From the NCBI RefSeq assembly GCF_024158605.1, contig NZ_JAMZGM010000033.1, positions 1 through 37,334 of the forward strand: a DNA stretch of 37,334 bases, in the 5' to 3' direction. Both the position numbers and the translations under genes were made by a program. This DNA comes from Sebaldella sp. S0638. GTDB taxonomy: Bacteria > Fusobacteriota > Fusobacteriia > Fusobacteriales > Leptotrichiaceae. Positions within the stretch are counted from its first letter, which is position 1. The number at the start of each line of letters is the position of its first letter. This document shows, piece by piece, positions 17,518 to 27,084 of the stretch. The notes under the pieces are model-generated. The model was not told where the DNA came from, did not search any database, and saw only the letters and a list, made by a program, of their open reading frames with translations.

Positions 17518-18654
17518 CTATTTATTTTGCCATGGAATAACTCTTACTTCTGCATATTTTGAATGTTCTATAATTTTATTAATAGTAGAACCCCTGAAAA
17601 GTCTTGTTACTGTACTCCGTCCGCTGTGTCCGAGAATTATCTGCGTTACTCCCATTTCCTCCACAAATTTTATTATTTCCGATGATACGCTTTTTCCTTC
17701 TCTTGAATGAATTTCTGCCCCAAGTTTCAGTGCGAGTTTTTTATTTTCATCAAGTCCTTTTATGTCTCTTTCTGACATTTTTTTGGCAAATAAGCCGGTA
17801 TAATTAACATCTAGTACATAAAAAGCACATTTATATTTTCTCGCAATTCTTGCTCCGTGTCTTATTACCCTCGCAGCTTTCGGATTTGATGAAATACAGA
17901 CAAGTACCCTTTCCATAGTATGCCAGTGTGCAGTAATTCCTTTTGATTTTTTATATCTGATTACATCGTCATCCACTTCTTCCGCTATCTGCCTTAGGGC
18001 TATTTCACGCAAAGCACTAAGATTTCCTTCCCTGAAGAAATTTTTCAAAGCACGTCTTGCTGTCTCCCTGTTATAAATCTCGCCCTTTTCCATTCTGATT
18101 CTCAGATTTTCCGGTGTAACGTCTACTATTTCTATATCTGCATTTTCCAAAACATTGTCAGGTACAGTTTCATTCACCTGCACATTGGTTATATCATAAA
18201 TTCTGTCATTAAGACTTTCCAGATGCTGTATATTCAGTGTTGAATATACATCTATCCCTTTATCCAGTATTTCCGTGACGTCCTGATATCTTTTTTCATT
18301 TTTTGAGCCGTGTATGTTAGTATGTGCCAGTTCATCTATAAGTACAATGTCAGGATCATAATTTACCACTGCCTCTACATCTACTTCATCAAATGTCCTG
18401 TCCATATACTCTATCTTTTTTCTTGGAAGTACAGGGAGATTTTTTACCTGACTTCTTGTTTCAGGTCTGTTATGGTCTTCCAGATAACCGATTGCAATCT
18501 TTTTTCCTGTAGCGAGAAGCCTGTTTCCTTCCACAAGCATACTGTAAGTCTTCCCCACTCCCGGTGCATAACCAAGATATATTTTCAGCTTCCCCCTCAT
18601 CTCCCTTTTATATATCTCCATTGCCTCTTCAGGTGTGATTCTTCTTTTTGACAT
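17518..18654 (-). CDS. kdpD: truncated KdpD: sensor ATPase plus Usp domain, no kinase
   Basis: Full KdpD is a K+-responsive histidine kinase of about 900 residues. This 378-residue version ends after the cytoplasmic N-terminus. It has a KdpD domain with Walker A GYAPGVGKT (residues 28-36) and Walker B VLIDELAHTN (104-113). A universal-stress-protein domain (about 248-375) follows, ending in GHSGRSTVTRLFRGSTI. There are no membrane helices, H-box or ATPase of a kinase, and no KdpE in the window. Short KdpD proteins are known elsewhere, for example in cyanobacteria. It lies 68 bases after mnmA and convergent with the TetR gene. It may act on the Kdp pump or a partner by nucleotide sensing, which is inference. 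Confidence 0.92.
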   Translation of the reverse strand: MSKRRITPEEAMEIYKREMRGKLKIYLGYAPGVGKTYSMLVEGNRLLATGKKIAIGYLEDHNRPETRSQVKNLPVLPRKKIEYMDRTFDEVDVEAVVNYDPDIVLIDELAHTNIHGSKNEKRYQDVTEILDKGIDVYSTLNIQHLESLNDRIYDITNVQVNETVPDNVLENADIEIVDVTPENLRIRMEKGEIYNRETARRALKNFFREGNLSALREIALRQIAEEVDDDVIRYKKSKGITAHWHTMERVLVCISSNPKAARVIRHGARIARKYKCAFYVLDVNYTGLFAKKMSERDIKGLDENKKLALKLGAEIHSREGKSVSSEIIKFVEEMGVTQIILGHSGRSTVTRLFRGSTINKIIEHSKYAEVRVIPWQNK

Positions 18655-18721
18655 AAAAATGCCTCCATTTAAAACAGCTTTTCATTTTATATACCAATAT
18701 AAAAGGTCTGTAAGAGATGTA

Positions 18722-19810
<1,089 letters not shown>

Positions 19811-19882
19811 CTAAACTATTTTAACAAATATCAGATGTATTTACAACTTTTTACTTTTCAAATTCTTTTATTTGTTGAGTTA

Positions 19883-19911
19883 TTGAATTTTATTTCAGAA
19901 TAAGATATTAT
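19883..19911 (+). promoter_or_regulatory. promoter for the STAS-like gene
   Basis: TTGAAT at 19883-19888 and TATTAT at 19906-19911 are 17 bases apart, ending 40 bases before the start codon. Confidence 0.55.
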
Positions 19912-19950
19912 AAAACTATTAGGAATATTATTTTTATACTGGGGTGAAAA

Positions 19951-20286
19951 ATGAGAATAAAAAAACAAATTATAAATAATATAAGAAGAGAAAATCAAAA
20001 TTTTTCAGCGGTGGTTGATTCCACCAAAACAGAAATAATAGTAAAATTAATAGAAGAATACGAAAAAAGTCTTATTTCCAGATCAGTGGCTAAAAGGATT
20101 TTAAATAATCTTGAAAAATTCAAAGAAATCACTTTTGACTATAAAGGTATTGAAAATATAGGTCAAGGCTTTGCTGATAAGATTTAGAGGGTTTTTCAAA
20201 ATGAAAATCCCGAAGTAATCCTAAACAATATTAATACAAATAAAGAAATAGAATTCATGTTTAACAGGTCTAAAAGAAACAAATAA
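19951..20286 (+). pseudogene. STAS-like (DUF4325) protein with in-frame amber codon
   Basis: The first 78 codons end at TAG (20185-20187). The same frame continues for 32 more codons to TAA at 20284-20286. Joined, the sequence reads GIENIGQGFADKI-stop-RVFQNENPEV and then INTNKEIEFMFNR, which is the complete C-terminal pattern of the DUF4325 STAS-like domain (usually GQGFADEIFRVF). The TAG therefore replaces one residue in the core of the family. DUF4325 proteins often accompany histidine-kinase-like ATPases or restriction-type systems, but none is nearby. GGGGTGA precedes the ATG. TAG ends normal genes here (kdpA), so it is not a reassigned codon. Confidence 0.7.
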
Positions 20287-20300
20287 TTCAAATTTTAACT

Positions 20301-20345
20301 AAAAAAACTTTCTATCCTGAGATAACTCAAATAGAAAGTTTTTTA
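20301..20345. terminator. bidirectional terminator
   Basis: AAAAAACTTTCTAT and ATAGAAAGTTTTTT (20302-20314 and 20331-20344) form a hairpin between the convergent STAS-like and small lipoprotein genes. Confidence 0.82.
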
Positions 20346-20349
20346 TATA

Positions 20350-20631
20350 TTACTGAATATAATCTTTCATCTCTACACTTTTTATAGTCCCGTCTTCATT
20401 TATCAATACAAATATCGGATTAGTCGCACTGTAAAGCACCACTTTCCACTCTCCGTATCCAGACTTGAATATTGCTGTATCTTTTCTGTCTATATCCAGC
20501 CCGTATGTTCTTTTTACTTCTTTTATTCCTATCTCCACAATTTGATCTCTTGTATACATGGAAGTCTTTGGAACAGTTACTGTTGTGCATGATATAAACA
20601 GCAGCATTATTAAAAATATCAGTTTTTTCAT
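20350..20631 (-). CDS. small putative lipoprotein
   Basis: The 93-residue protein begins with a lipoprotein signal (MKKLIFLIMLLFISC, lipidated cysteine at residue 15). A short mature part of about 78 residues contains GYGEWKVVLYSATNPIFVLINEDGTI, the look of a small beta-rich fold similar to PepSY or YcfA-like folds. I cannot name the family. I choose the ATG at 20629-20631, since GGAGGTAATT lies just upstream. It follows the Deg protease gene by 21 bases and is probably co-expressed with it. Confidence 0.72.
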   Translation of the reverse strand: MKKLIFLIMLLFISCTTVTVPKTSMYTRDQIVEIGIKEVKRTYGLDIDRKDTAIFKSGYGEWKVVLYSATNPIFVLINEDGTIKSVEMKDYIQ

Positions 20632-20652
20632 AATTACCTCCATGGATTATTT

Positions 20653-22095
20653 TTACTGGTAAATATCAGCAATGTCAGCCGACATTTCCTTGTCTATACT
20701 ATAATTTTGGAATATTTCGGAATTTCTTTCTCCCACCTGCTGTGTGTCAAGTACGATCTCATTCCCGTCCATATCCTCAAATTTCATAAACTCAGCCTTC
20801 GATAATTTTACTATTTTGACAAAATCTTTGAAATCTTCATAACTCTTACCGTTTACCTTTGTAATTATCGCATCATAATAATTATTATAACCAATATTTA
20901 CATCATCTGAAAGCACTCTTACAAGCACTACAAGCTCTTTTTTATCCTGAAAGCCCTGTATGCTGTCTATGTCCTCGGGAAGCTTTATAGGTGAATTATT
21001 TATATAAATATCTGTAAGCGGTTCAAAAATCAATCCGCCGTATATAAAATATGTGGGTGGTTCTTCAAATGAGCTGTTTTTTATGAGATCAAAAGGAATT
21101 CTATCCTTTGTAAGCTTTACTTCCCCGGTAATTTTCTTTTTGTCCCGCATTATCTCATATCTGAGAAGCTCTCCGAAGTTTTTGCTCTGTACTACATAAT
21201 TGAAATCTGTTCTTTCATTTTTCCTGAACTCCACTGTTCCGTCATATTCTATTGAGTAATTATCCAGTTTCAAAAGAACATCCCCTTTTTTCAGCATATT
21301 TTCTAAAGGTGAATTTTTCTTTATTTTTTTTATTAATATTCCCGTTGATGTATTTTCCACACCAAGCATCTTTCTATGTGACGGACTTTCAAGCTCTGAC
21401 CATATAATACCAAGTTTCGGCATTCCATCATAATTTCCGTCTTTTATATCATTTAGGAAATGTTCCACTATAGGTGTAGGGATAAAATATCCTATATTAT
21501 CAGCACCAAGCAGTCCCGAAAAAGCTACTCCCACGACTTTACCTTTGGAAATCACAGGACCTCCGCTGTTTCCCGGATTTATTGCCGCATCTGTCTGACC
21601 TATAAGAAATTTTTCTGTTGTCAGTGTATATTTACTATGTTCTATTCTCGATACTATTCCTTCTGTTATACTTAATTTATCGCCGCCCATGGGATAACCG
21701 TAAATCGCCACTTTATCACGATTCATCGGAATTCCTGAAAATTTCAGAGGAACAGTCCCGTTAAAAAAACCGGGTTCATCTACTTTTATCAAAGCCAGAT
21801 CATATTCTTCCGATATGAATTCCACACTGGCTTTGTATTTTTTTGCTTCTCCTTCTTTTCTCACCTGAAGGAACCTGTTGCTCAATACTGCATGTGCATT
21901 GGTAATAATTCTGTTTCCATCTACTATAAAACCTGTTGAAGTAGAATTATAGTCAGAACCGTTCTGCCATGGACTTCTGAAATCATACTGCTGATGCGTG
22001 GAATATATTTTCACTATAGACGATTTTATTTTATCTGCCCCGTATGACATTTGAAGTAAAACTAAAAAGAATAACATCAAAAAACTTTTTTTCAT
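20653..22095 (-). CDS. Deg-type serine protease with PDZ domains
   Basis: The 480-residue exported protein has a signal peptide (about 1-20, cleavage near SYGA). A trypsin-like domain with catalytic triad H68 (TNAHAV), D99 (EEYDLALI) and S177 (NPGNSGGP) follows. A PDZ domain (about 225-330) and a C-terminal second PDZ-like region (about 340-455) resemble the arrangement of plant-type Deg9/Deg10 proteases more than E. coli DegP. It would degrade or refold damaged proteins in the periplasm. GGGGAGTG precedes the ATG. The small lipoprotein gene directly downstream may encode a partner. Confidence 0.88.
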   Translation of the reverse strand: MKKSFLMLFFLVLLQMSYGADKIKSSIVKIYSTHQQYDFRSPWQNGSDYNSTSTGFIVDGNRIITNAHAVLSNRFLQVRKEGEAKKYKASVEFISEEYDLALIKVDEPGFFNGTVPLKFSGIPMNRDKVAIYGYPMGGDKLSITEGIVSRIEHSKYTLTTEKFLIGQTDAAINPGNSGGPVISKGKVVGVAFSGLLGADNIGYFIPTPIVEHFLNDIKDGNYDGMPKLGIIWSELESPSHRKMLGVENTSTGILIKKIKKNSPLENMLKKGDVLLKLDNYSIEYDGTVEFRKNERTDFNYVVQSKNFGELLRYEIMRDKKKITGEVKLTKDRIPFDLIKNSSFEEPPTYFIYGGLIFEPLTDIYINNSPIKLPEDIDSIQGFQDKKELVVLVRVLSDDVNIGYNNYYDAIITKVNGKSYEDFKDFVKIVKLSKAEFMKFEDMDGNEIVLDTQQVGERNSEIFQNYSIDKEMSADIADIYQ

Positions 22096-22190
22096 AATAA
22101 ATTACACTCCCCATAAGTTTTTTCCCGTCTTTTATAAAATCATACAATAAAATCCGGTATTTAATACCTTTGTCTTATTTCGACTCCGGA

Positions 22191-22679
22191 TTACCCTTCC
22201 TCATTTATCAAAAATTTCTTTCCGATTCTTTTTTCAAGTATTTTCAAAAATTTTATTGAATGATTTATATTTAAGTTTAATATATACTCTTTTTTATCAT
22301 TACTGATTATTTCCAATGCTCTTCCTACTCTTGATGCTGAAATACGTCCTATTGTCAGTGTGGCAGACTTTATTTCAGTCAATTTTATTCTGTGCTTCCC
22401 GTATTTCAAAATCTCTCTGTCCAGTGTTATTCTGTATGCCAGAGTTCTTCCCAGTGAAATTACCGCATATAAAATCAGAAGAATAGAAATAACCATTTTT
22501 ATATTATAATGATTTTTCAAAGAATCTGTAAGTGCAATTCCGCCTAGTACCAAAATCGCCAGAAAAAAGAAACCTGTCCGCAAAAGATATGTATAAGATA
22601 AGCCAAAAGAATATTTATCTCTGTCATCAGAAACCTCAGAGTTTTTAAAATCATTTACATAGTTTTTCCAGTTATACAT
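22191..22679 (-). CDS. membrane protein with PH-like C-terminal domain
   Basis: The 162-residue protein has a charged N-terminus and two hydrophobic segments (about 35-56 and 62-83). A cytoplasmic tail then begins YRITLDREILKYGKHRIKLTEIKSATL, which reads like the bacterial PH-like (YdbT/bPH) fold often found after paired helices. The function is unknown. I use the ATG at 22677-22679, preceded by AGGTGATAAG, instead of the longer frame to 22733, which has no good ribosome-binding site. It is on the same strand as the Deg gene but separated by about 95 bases. Confidence 0.6.
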   Translation of the reverse strand: MYNWKNYVNDFKNSEVSDDRDKYSFGLSYTYLLRTGFFFLAILVLGGIALTDSLKNHYNIKMVISILLILYAVISLGRTLAYRITLDREILKYGKHRIKLTEIKSATLTIGRISASRVGRALEIISNDKKEYILNLNINHSIKFLKILEKRIGKKFLINEEG

Positions 22680-22835
22680 CTTATCACCTGTCCTAAAATT
22701 AGAATTAACTGTAAATAAACAGCTGTTGCACACTGCATCTTATCTTATTTTTACTTTGATATTTGGATACTTTTAAAATACAAATATTCTACATTAATTT
22801 GTACCCATATTTCAAAATTAATAAGGTAAAACGCT

Positions 22836-22862
22836 AGAAAGGCCACACTGAAAATGTGGCTG
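22836..22862 (-). terminator. terminator after the FtsB-like gene
   Basis: On the minus strand GCCACA and TGTGGC pair around a seven-base loop and are followed by CTTTCT (about 22860-22836). The T tract is short, so efficiency is uncertain. It lies ten bases past the stop codon. Confidence 0.5.
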
Positions 22863-22871
22863 TATCTATAA

Positions 22872-23153
22872 TTATTCTACTACTTTATAAACCGTTTCTC
22901 CTTTTTTATGTAAATCAAGCCTGTCCCTTGCAAGACGCTCTATTTTTTCATTTTCCTCTATTTTCTTTATCTCTTCCTCTAGAGTTTTCCTCTTCTTCTC
23001 TAACTCGTCTATTTTTATCTGTGCATCGCTGACCTGCCTCTTTAACCCGTTTCTTCTTATGTTAAGCTGTATTCCCTCAATTAATATGTTTAAAACAATA
23101 AATAAAAATATTATATTAAAAAATACCTTAAATATGTTCTTTCTCTTTATCAT
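22872..23153 (-). CDS. septum formation initiator, FtsB/DivIC-like
   Basis: The 93-residue protein has one N-terminal membrane helix (about 9-27). A coiled coil (SDAQIKIDELEKKRKTLEEE, residues 40-68) and the ERLARDRLDLHKKGETVY ending typical of FtsB/DivIC follow. These proteins scaffold the divisome with FtsL and FtsQ. AAGGTTGAG lies before the ATG. It is last in the minus-strand run that starts with mreC, 74 bases after the DUF368 gene, and is followed by a weak terminator. Assignment to FtsB rather than DivIC is not possible from sequence alone. Confidence 0.85.
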   Translation of the reverse strand: MIKRKNIFKVFFNIIFLFIVLNILIEGIQLNIRRNGLKRQVSDAQIKIDELEKKRKTLEEEIKKIEENEKIERLARDRLDLHKKGETVYKVVE

Positions 23154-23227
23154 AAAATTCTCAACCTTTATAACTTATTTTTGAATAAAATCAAAATAAC
23201 TATCTGATAAATATTATATCATATATT

Positions 23228-24040
23228 CTAATTTTTTATTACAGATAATTTTAAAACCAAGAAACCACCTGCAATAAAAAAGAGAATATCAAAAAATAAA
23301 TTTCCCATAGTTATCGGCGACGGCATTATTCGTACTGTCGACCCTATGATTATTCCCACAACTGCGGAAATTGTTTCTTCTCTGTACCGCTTAAAAAAGC
23401 TGTCCATTATTTTGGACAAAAGTAATATTCCACTTATTGTCCCGAATATGAATATAAATATCGCAAAAATATTAGTTTCTGCAATAAATTTTGATATGTT
23501 GCCGTATTCGCCGAATATCAGCAGCAAGAAGCTTACGGATAATCCCGGCAAAATCACTGCCCCCGCCGAAATAAACGAAACCAGAAATAATTTTATTATG
23601 TAAAAAATATTACTTAAATCAGGCAGCATATTAAAACTTTTATTTTGAAGTCCTATTATCCAGATTATTATCAATCCTGAAAATCCAAACAGAATGTCTT
23701 TTATCCCGACTTTCTGTATTTTCTTATTCAAGATACCTGGTATTGAAAATAGTATCAAACCTAAAAAGAAAAATCTCAATATTTCTTCCTGTGTTTCAAA
23801 AAAAACCGCTAAAATTTTGAACGCGGTAAACACACCAAGAATGATTCCCGTGCCAATTTCCATTAACAGCAGAAATCTTCTCCTGAATTCAGGGCTTTTG
23901 GTATCTGTTATATTGCTTAAAGCATCTATGAACTGCTCGTACACACCCATCAAAAAAGCTATTGTGCCGCCGGAAACGCCAGGGACAGCACAAGATAGAC
24001 CGATAAAGAAACCATTTAGTATATTTTCTAAAGCCTTCAT
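23228..24040 (-). CDS. popT: DUF368 polyprenyl-phosphate transporter (PopT-like)
   Basis: The 270-residue membrane protein has the DUF368 signature near its start, GFFIGLSCAVPGVSGGTIAFLMGVYE, and a second inverted-repeat half, GAVILPGLSVSFLLLIFGEYGNI. About eight helices are predicted. The family has recently been shown to recycle undecaprenyl phosphate to the inner leaflet, alongside the DedA-type UptA. Its ATG overlaps the end of nrdR by four bases, so the two are translationally coupled. The gene symbol follows that family assignment and is not based on a close homologue. Confidence 0.85.
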   Translation of the reverse strand: MKALENILNGFFIGLSCAVPGVSGGTIAFLMGVYEQFIDALSNITDTKSPEFRRRFLLLMEIGTGIILGVFTAFKILAVFFETQEEILRFFFLGLILFSIPGILNKKIQKVGIKDILFGFSGLIIIWIIGLQNKSFNMLPDLSNIFYIIKLFLVSFISAGAVILPGLSVSFLLLIFGEYGNISKFIAETNIFAIFIFIFGTISGILLLSKIMDSFFKRYREETISAVVGIIIGSTVRIMPSPITMGNLFFDILFFIAGGFLVLKLSVIKN

Positions 24041-24501
24041 TTTTTCCCACTTTCAAAATTTATTTTTTCTATTTCCTTCAAAAAATTTTCCAGGCTGTTA
24101 AACTTTTTATATACTGATGCAAATCTTACATAGGCTACCTCATCTAAATCCAATAGATAAGAAAGGGTCATATTCCCTAATTCGCTTGATTTTACCAGAC
24201 CGCTGTACTTTGTCAGGATATCACGCTCTATTTTTTCAAGTATCTCTTCTACTTTCTCCATGTCTACAGATCTTTTTTCAAGGGCTCTCATTATTCCGTT
24301 AAATACTTTTTCCCTTGAATAAAGCTCCACAAAACCGCTTTTTTTCTCCACACGCAGAGAAAGATCACCTATTTTTTCATAGGTTGTAAATCTTTTTTCG
24401 CAGTTTTCGCATTCTCTTCTTCTCTTAATTGTAGTTCCATCAAGATGATTACGACTATCAACTACTTTTGTATTATCGCTACCACAAAATGGACATTTCA
24501 T
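24037..24501 (-). CDS. nrdR: transcriptional repressor NrdR
   Basis: NrdR senses dATP/ATP through an ATP-cone and represses ribonucleotide reductase genes. The zinc ribbon uses C3, C6, C31 and C34. The linker RRRECENCEKRFTTYE and the ATP-cone (about 50-140, beginning VEKKSGFVELYSREKV) are typical, and 154 residues is the usual length. GAGGTG precedes the ATG. The gene follows the PTS IIA gene by 11 bases and overlaps the DUF368 gene. No nrd gene is in the window. Confidence 0.96.
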   Translation of the reverse strand: MKCPFCGSDNTKVVDSRNHLDGTTIKRRRECENCEKRFTTYEKIGDLSLRVEKKSGFVELYSREKVFNGIMRALEKRSVDMEKVEEILEKIERDILTKYSGLVKSSELGNMTLSYLLDLDEVAYVRFASVYKKFNSLENFLKEIEKINFESGKK

Positions 24502-24512
24502 AAGAACACCTC

Positions 24513-24977
24513 TTAACTTTCTTCGTTATTTATTATTTCCATGATTTTTTCTGGTGTATCCGCTGCTAAAAGACTGTTTCTGAACTTATCTTCTCTTATT
24601 AATCTTGATATTCTTGCTAAAATTTTCAGATATTCCTGATTGCCGTCAAGCGGTGAAAGGAATATAAAGAATATTTTTACAGGTTCCTCATCCATAGATC
24701 CATAATTTATTCCCTCTTTGGAAATACCAAAACCTACAAGAAGGTCTGTAACAGCATCAGTCTTAGCATGGGGTATCGCTACGCCTTTTCCTATCCCTGT
24801 TGTTCCTAATTCTTCTCTTGCAAAAAGACCGCTTAATGCACGTTCAGGTGCAGTTACTTTATCAGATTCCTGTATTGTTTTCATTAATTCTTTTATTACT
24901 TCGTTTTTTGTTTTTGATTTCAAATCCAGATTTATCATATTTTTATCAAGAAAATTTATTATTTTTATATTACTCAT
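24513..24977 (-). CDS. PTS EIIA domain protein, PtsN/fructose family
   Basis: The 154-residue single-domain protein contains the phosphorylation site GVAIPHAKTD with H70, preceded by EELGTTGIGKG, as in EIIA of the nitrogen/fructose type. With no EIIB or EIIC nearby, a regulatory rather than a transport role is likely, as for PtsN, which in other bacteria affects K+ uptake among other things. AGGAGG is 8 bases from the ATG. It lies 11 bases after recO and 11 before nrdR, within the mreC run. Confidence 0.87.
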   Translation of the reverse strand: MSNIKIINFLDKNMINLDLKSKTKNEVIKELMKTIQESDKVTAPERALSGLFAREELGTTGIGKGVAIPHAKTDAVTDLLVGFGISKEGINYGSMDEEPVKIFFIFLSPLDGNQEYLKILARISRLIREDKFRNSLLAADTPEKIMEIINNEES

Positions 24978-24988
24978 ATTATTCCCTC

Positions 24989-25648
24989 CTAAACAAAAAA
25001 ATTATATTTCAAATTCCTGTTTAAATTATAATTTATATATTTTTCCAGAGAAACTATCATTTCTGTTATTTCATCTATTGTGTATGATCCGCTGTTTATT
25101 ACCTCTTTAGCAGGATTATTCAGTATATTTTCCAGTTTCTCCCTGCTGTCTTTTTCAGCAAAGTTTAGAATATTTTCATGCTCAAATATTCCCTGTGTAA
25201 GTATAATATCCTTTAAAAGATAGAGTATCAGATAACTGAGAAGGATTTCAGTCTTTTTCTCGTCTTCGGAAAGTACATTTATATATTCAAATAAACCTGT
25301 AATCTTATTGTAAAACTCTAAATCCTCAGAATTATACTCATAAATCTTATCTATAAGATGAAGCAGATAATAAGAATATTTCAGTTTGAGAAAACTGAGC
25401 TGTATTTTTGGGAAAAAAGCCGTAAGTGTAAATGAATTTGAAGAATAATTTGCATTCTTTTCATAAATCAAAAAATCCGTTACAGACATTAATTCTACAG
25501 CCAGTTTCTCTCTCCTCTTTGATTTCCTTATTCCGTTTATATAAATATCTATTTTTCCGTATTCTTTTGTAAACACTTTCAGTATAAGATCTGCTTCTTT
25601 GGCATTTGTCTTTTTTATTACAATTCCTTCTGTTTTTAATATATCCAT
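24989..25648 (-). CDS. recO: DNA repair protein RecO
   Basis: RecO loads RecA onto SSB-coated DNA with RecR. The N-terminal OB fold (residues 1-80) begins TEGIVIKKTNAKEADLILKVFTKEYGKI, the RecO hallmark, and an all-helical C-terminal part follows. Length is 219, shorter than the usual 240-250, and the zinc-binding cysteines of many RecO proteins are absent; the protein contains no cysteine. There is no clear ribosome-binding site: the ATG lies three bases after the stop of the LolA-like gene, suggesting coupled translation. Confidence 0.88.
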   Translation of the reverse strand: MDILKTEGIVIKKTNAKEADLILKVFTKEYGKIDIYINGIRKSKRREKLAVELMSVTDFLIYEKNANYSSNSFTLTAFFPKIQLSFLKLKYSYYLLHLIDKIYEYNSEDLEFYNKITGLFEYINVLSEDEKKTEILLSYLILYLLKDIILTQGIFEHENILNFAEKDSREKLENILNNPAKEVINSGSYTIDEITEMIVSLEKYINYNLNRNLKYNFFV

Positions 25649-25651
25649 AGA

Positions 25652-26164
25652 TTATTTAAAATTTGAAAGATTAAAAGTAATTTTTGTTTTACCGTTTTCA
25701 GAAATTTTTACAGTTTTAGGATAAGTATTCCCTCCTGAAGTTGTGTATCCTGAAAAACTTGCCGTGTATTCATCAGTCTCTATAGAAACTAATTTGGAAT
25801 CGCTGAATACAAACTTGTCTCCGCCTTTAGAAACAGTAGTTTTACCGCTTACAGACTTTAACTTGTTAATTATATTCAGGAAATTTGCCTCGTCACTGTC
25901 CACATTCTGTGTAACTGTCTGTTTCAGCGACGGATAGTATATCGTTTTCTGGCTTCCCGAATACGTATAAACTTCTCCTTTATTCACAGACGGTGAATTA
26001 ATTGTTATTTTTAAAGTCCCGCCGGTATATACCATTGTGTATGACTTTGATTTTCCTGAGCTTGTTGTTTCATTTACATTTACATTAAAACTGCTCAGCT
26101 CCCAAAAATCCTTCGAAAATGCTAAAATACTCATAAAAAACATTGTCAGTATTATTTTTTTCAT
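25652..26164 (-). CDS. LolA-like exported protein
   Basis: The 170-residue protein has a signal peptide (about 1-18, cleavage near AFSKD). A beta-rich mature part follows, in which YTMVYTGGTLKITINSPSVNKGEVYTYSG and QKTIYYPSLKQTV resemble the LolA/LolB fold of periplasmic lipoprotein carriers. The homology is weak and the function is inferred from fold alone. GGAGGAAAAACAAT lies ahead of the ATG. It is between mreC (36 bases upstream) and recO (3 bases downstream) in the envelope gene run. LolC/D homologues occur elsewhere in this window at 31766-33596. Confidence 0.6.
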   Translation of the reverse strand: MKKIILTMFFMSILAFSKDFWELSSFNVNVNETTSSGKSKSYTMVYTGGTLKITINSPSVNKGEVYTYSGSQKTIYYPSLKQTVTQNVDSDEANFLNIINKLKSVSGKTTVSKGGDKFVFSDSKLVSIETDEYTASFSGYTTSGGNTYPKTVKISENGKTKITFNLSNFK

Positions 26165-26199
26165 ATTGTTTTTCCTCCAAAAGTTAATTTTGGCTCTTA

Positions 26200-27084
26200 T
26201 TAATTATTATTTTGCAGAGTCTGTGCCTTTGCTTCTTCTTTTTCCTGCTCTTTTATCTCTTCATGCAGGAGTCTGTTCTGGTCTACCTTGTATACTATCA
26301 CTTCTCTCAGGTTATAAACATTAAATGACGGCTTTGTACTTATTTCCTTTGTCTTTTTCAAGGCCATCGGATTAACTACATTATATGTCCCTATATAAAT
26401 ATCTTTCGGAAAAATATCGCTTATTCCCGATGTTGTAATTTTGAGCTGTTTTCTTTCTGCTCCGTCTACATCACCGTTATAATTTTCCACAATAAGCTTG
26501 TCAGTTCCGGTACCTCTTAGAATTCCAGTTTCCTGTCCGTCTATCAGCACACTCACTTTTGACTTCTTACTCGTGAGAAGCATTACTTCAGAATAATTAT
26601 CATCTGCTTTGACTATTCTTCCTATAAGTACTCCCTGGCTTAATACGGGCATATCCACATCAAGTCCCTGATCAGTACCTTTATTTATATATATTTTTTC
26701 GTTTGCATTGACACTTTCCAGAAGTATTACTTCAGAGATTATATACTTTACGCCTTCTTTCGGTGTCAGCTCCAACAGTTCCCGCAGTCTTATATTCTCA
26801 GCTTTTTCCTGCTCGAGTTCTATAAGTTTTAGTCTGAGAATCTGCAGATCCAGGTTGTCTTCTTTGGACTTATTAATAAACCTTTTTACATATAACATAT
26901 CATTAAAGCTGCTTTTTATATATTCAGAATATACATAAACCTTGGATTTTACCTTAACCAGCTTGAAATTAACAAATTCCCTTGCGCTGTCTCCCAGTCT
27001 AAGTATGTTCTGACCCTTGAAAATGAGAAATATAACTAACAAAATAATAAAAAGAACACTTTTTTTTATTCGAAAATTTTTCAC
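26200..27084 (-). CDS. mreC: rod shape-determining protein MreC
   Basis: MreC is a bitopic membrane protein of the elongasome that organises cell-wall synthesis together with MreB and MreD. The 294 residues comprise one membrane helix (about 8-26), a coiled coil (about 70-105) and the beta-rich core. The core contains the diagnostic INKGTDQGLDVDMPVLSQGVLIGRIV, followed by the DIFPKDIYIG strand. A TTTACA/TATAAT promoter lies upstream (27120-27148). It heads the run mreC, LolA-like, recO, IIA, nrdR, DUF368, FtsB-like. mreB and mreD are not adjacent. Confidence 0.93.
   Translation of the reverse strand: MKNFRIKKSVLFIILLVIFLIFKGQNILRLGDSAREFVNFKLVKVKSKVYVYSEYIKSSFNDMLYVKRFINKSKEDNLDLQILRLKLIELEQEKAENIRLRELLELTPKEGVKYIISEVILLESVNANEKIYINKGTDQGLDVDMPVLSQGVLIGRIVKADDNYSEVMLLTSKKSKVSVLIDGQETGILRGTGTDKLIVENYNGDVDGAERKQLKITTSGISDIFPKDIYIGTYNVVNPMALKKTKEISTKPSFNVYNLREVIVYKVDQNRLLHEEIKEQEKEEAKAQTLQNNN

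Noticed and set aside
20185-20187. TAG as a reassigned codon (for example pyrrolysine).
   Set aside because: TAG ends other well-defined genes here, such as kdpA and barstar, so a point mutation is simpler.
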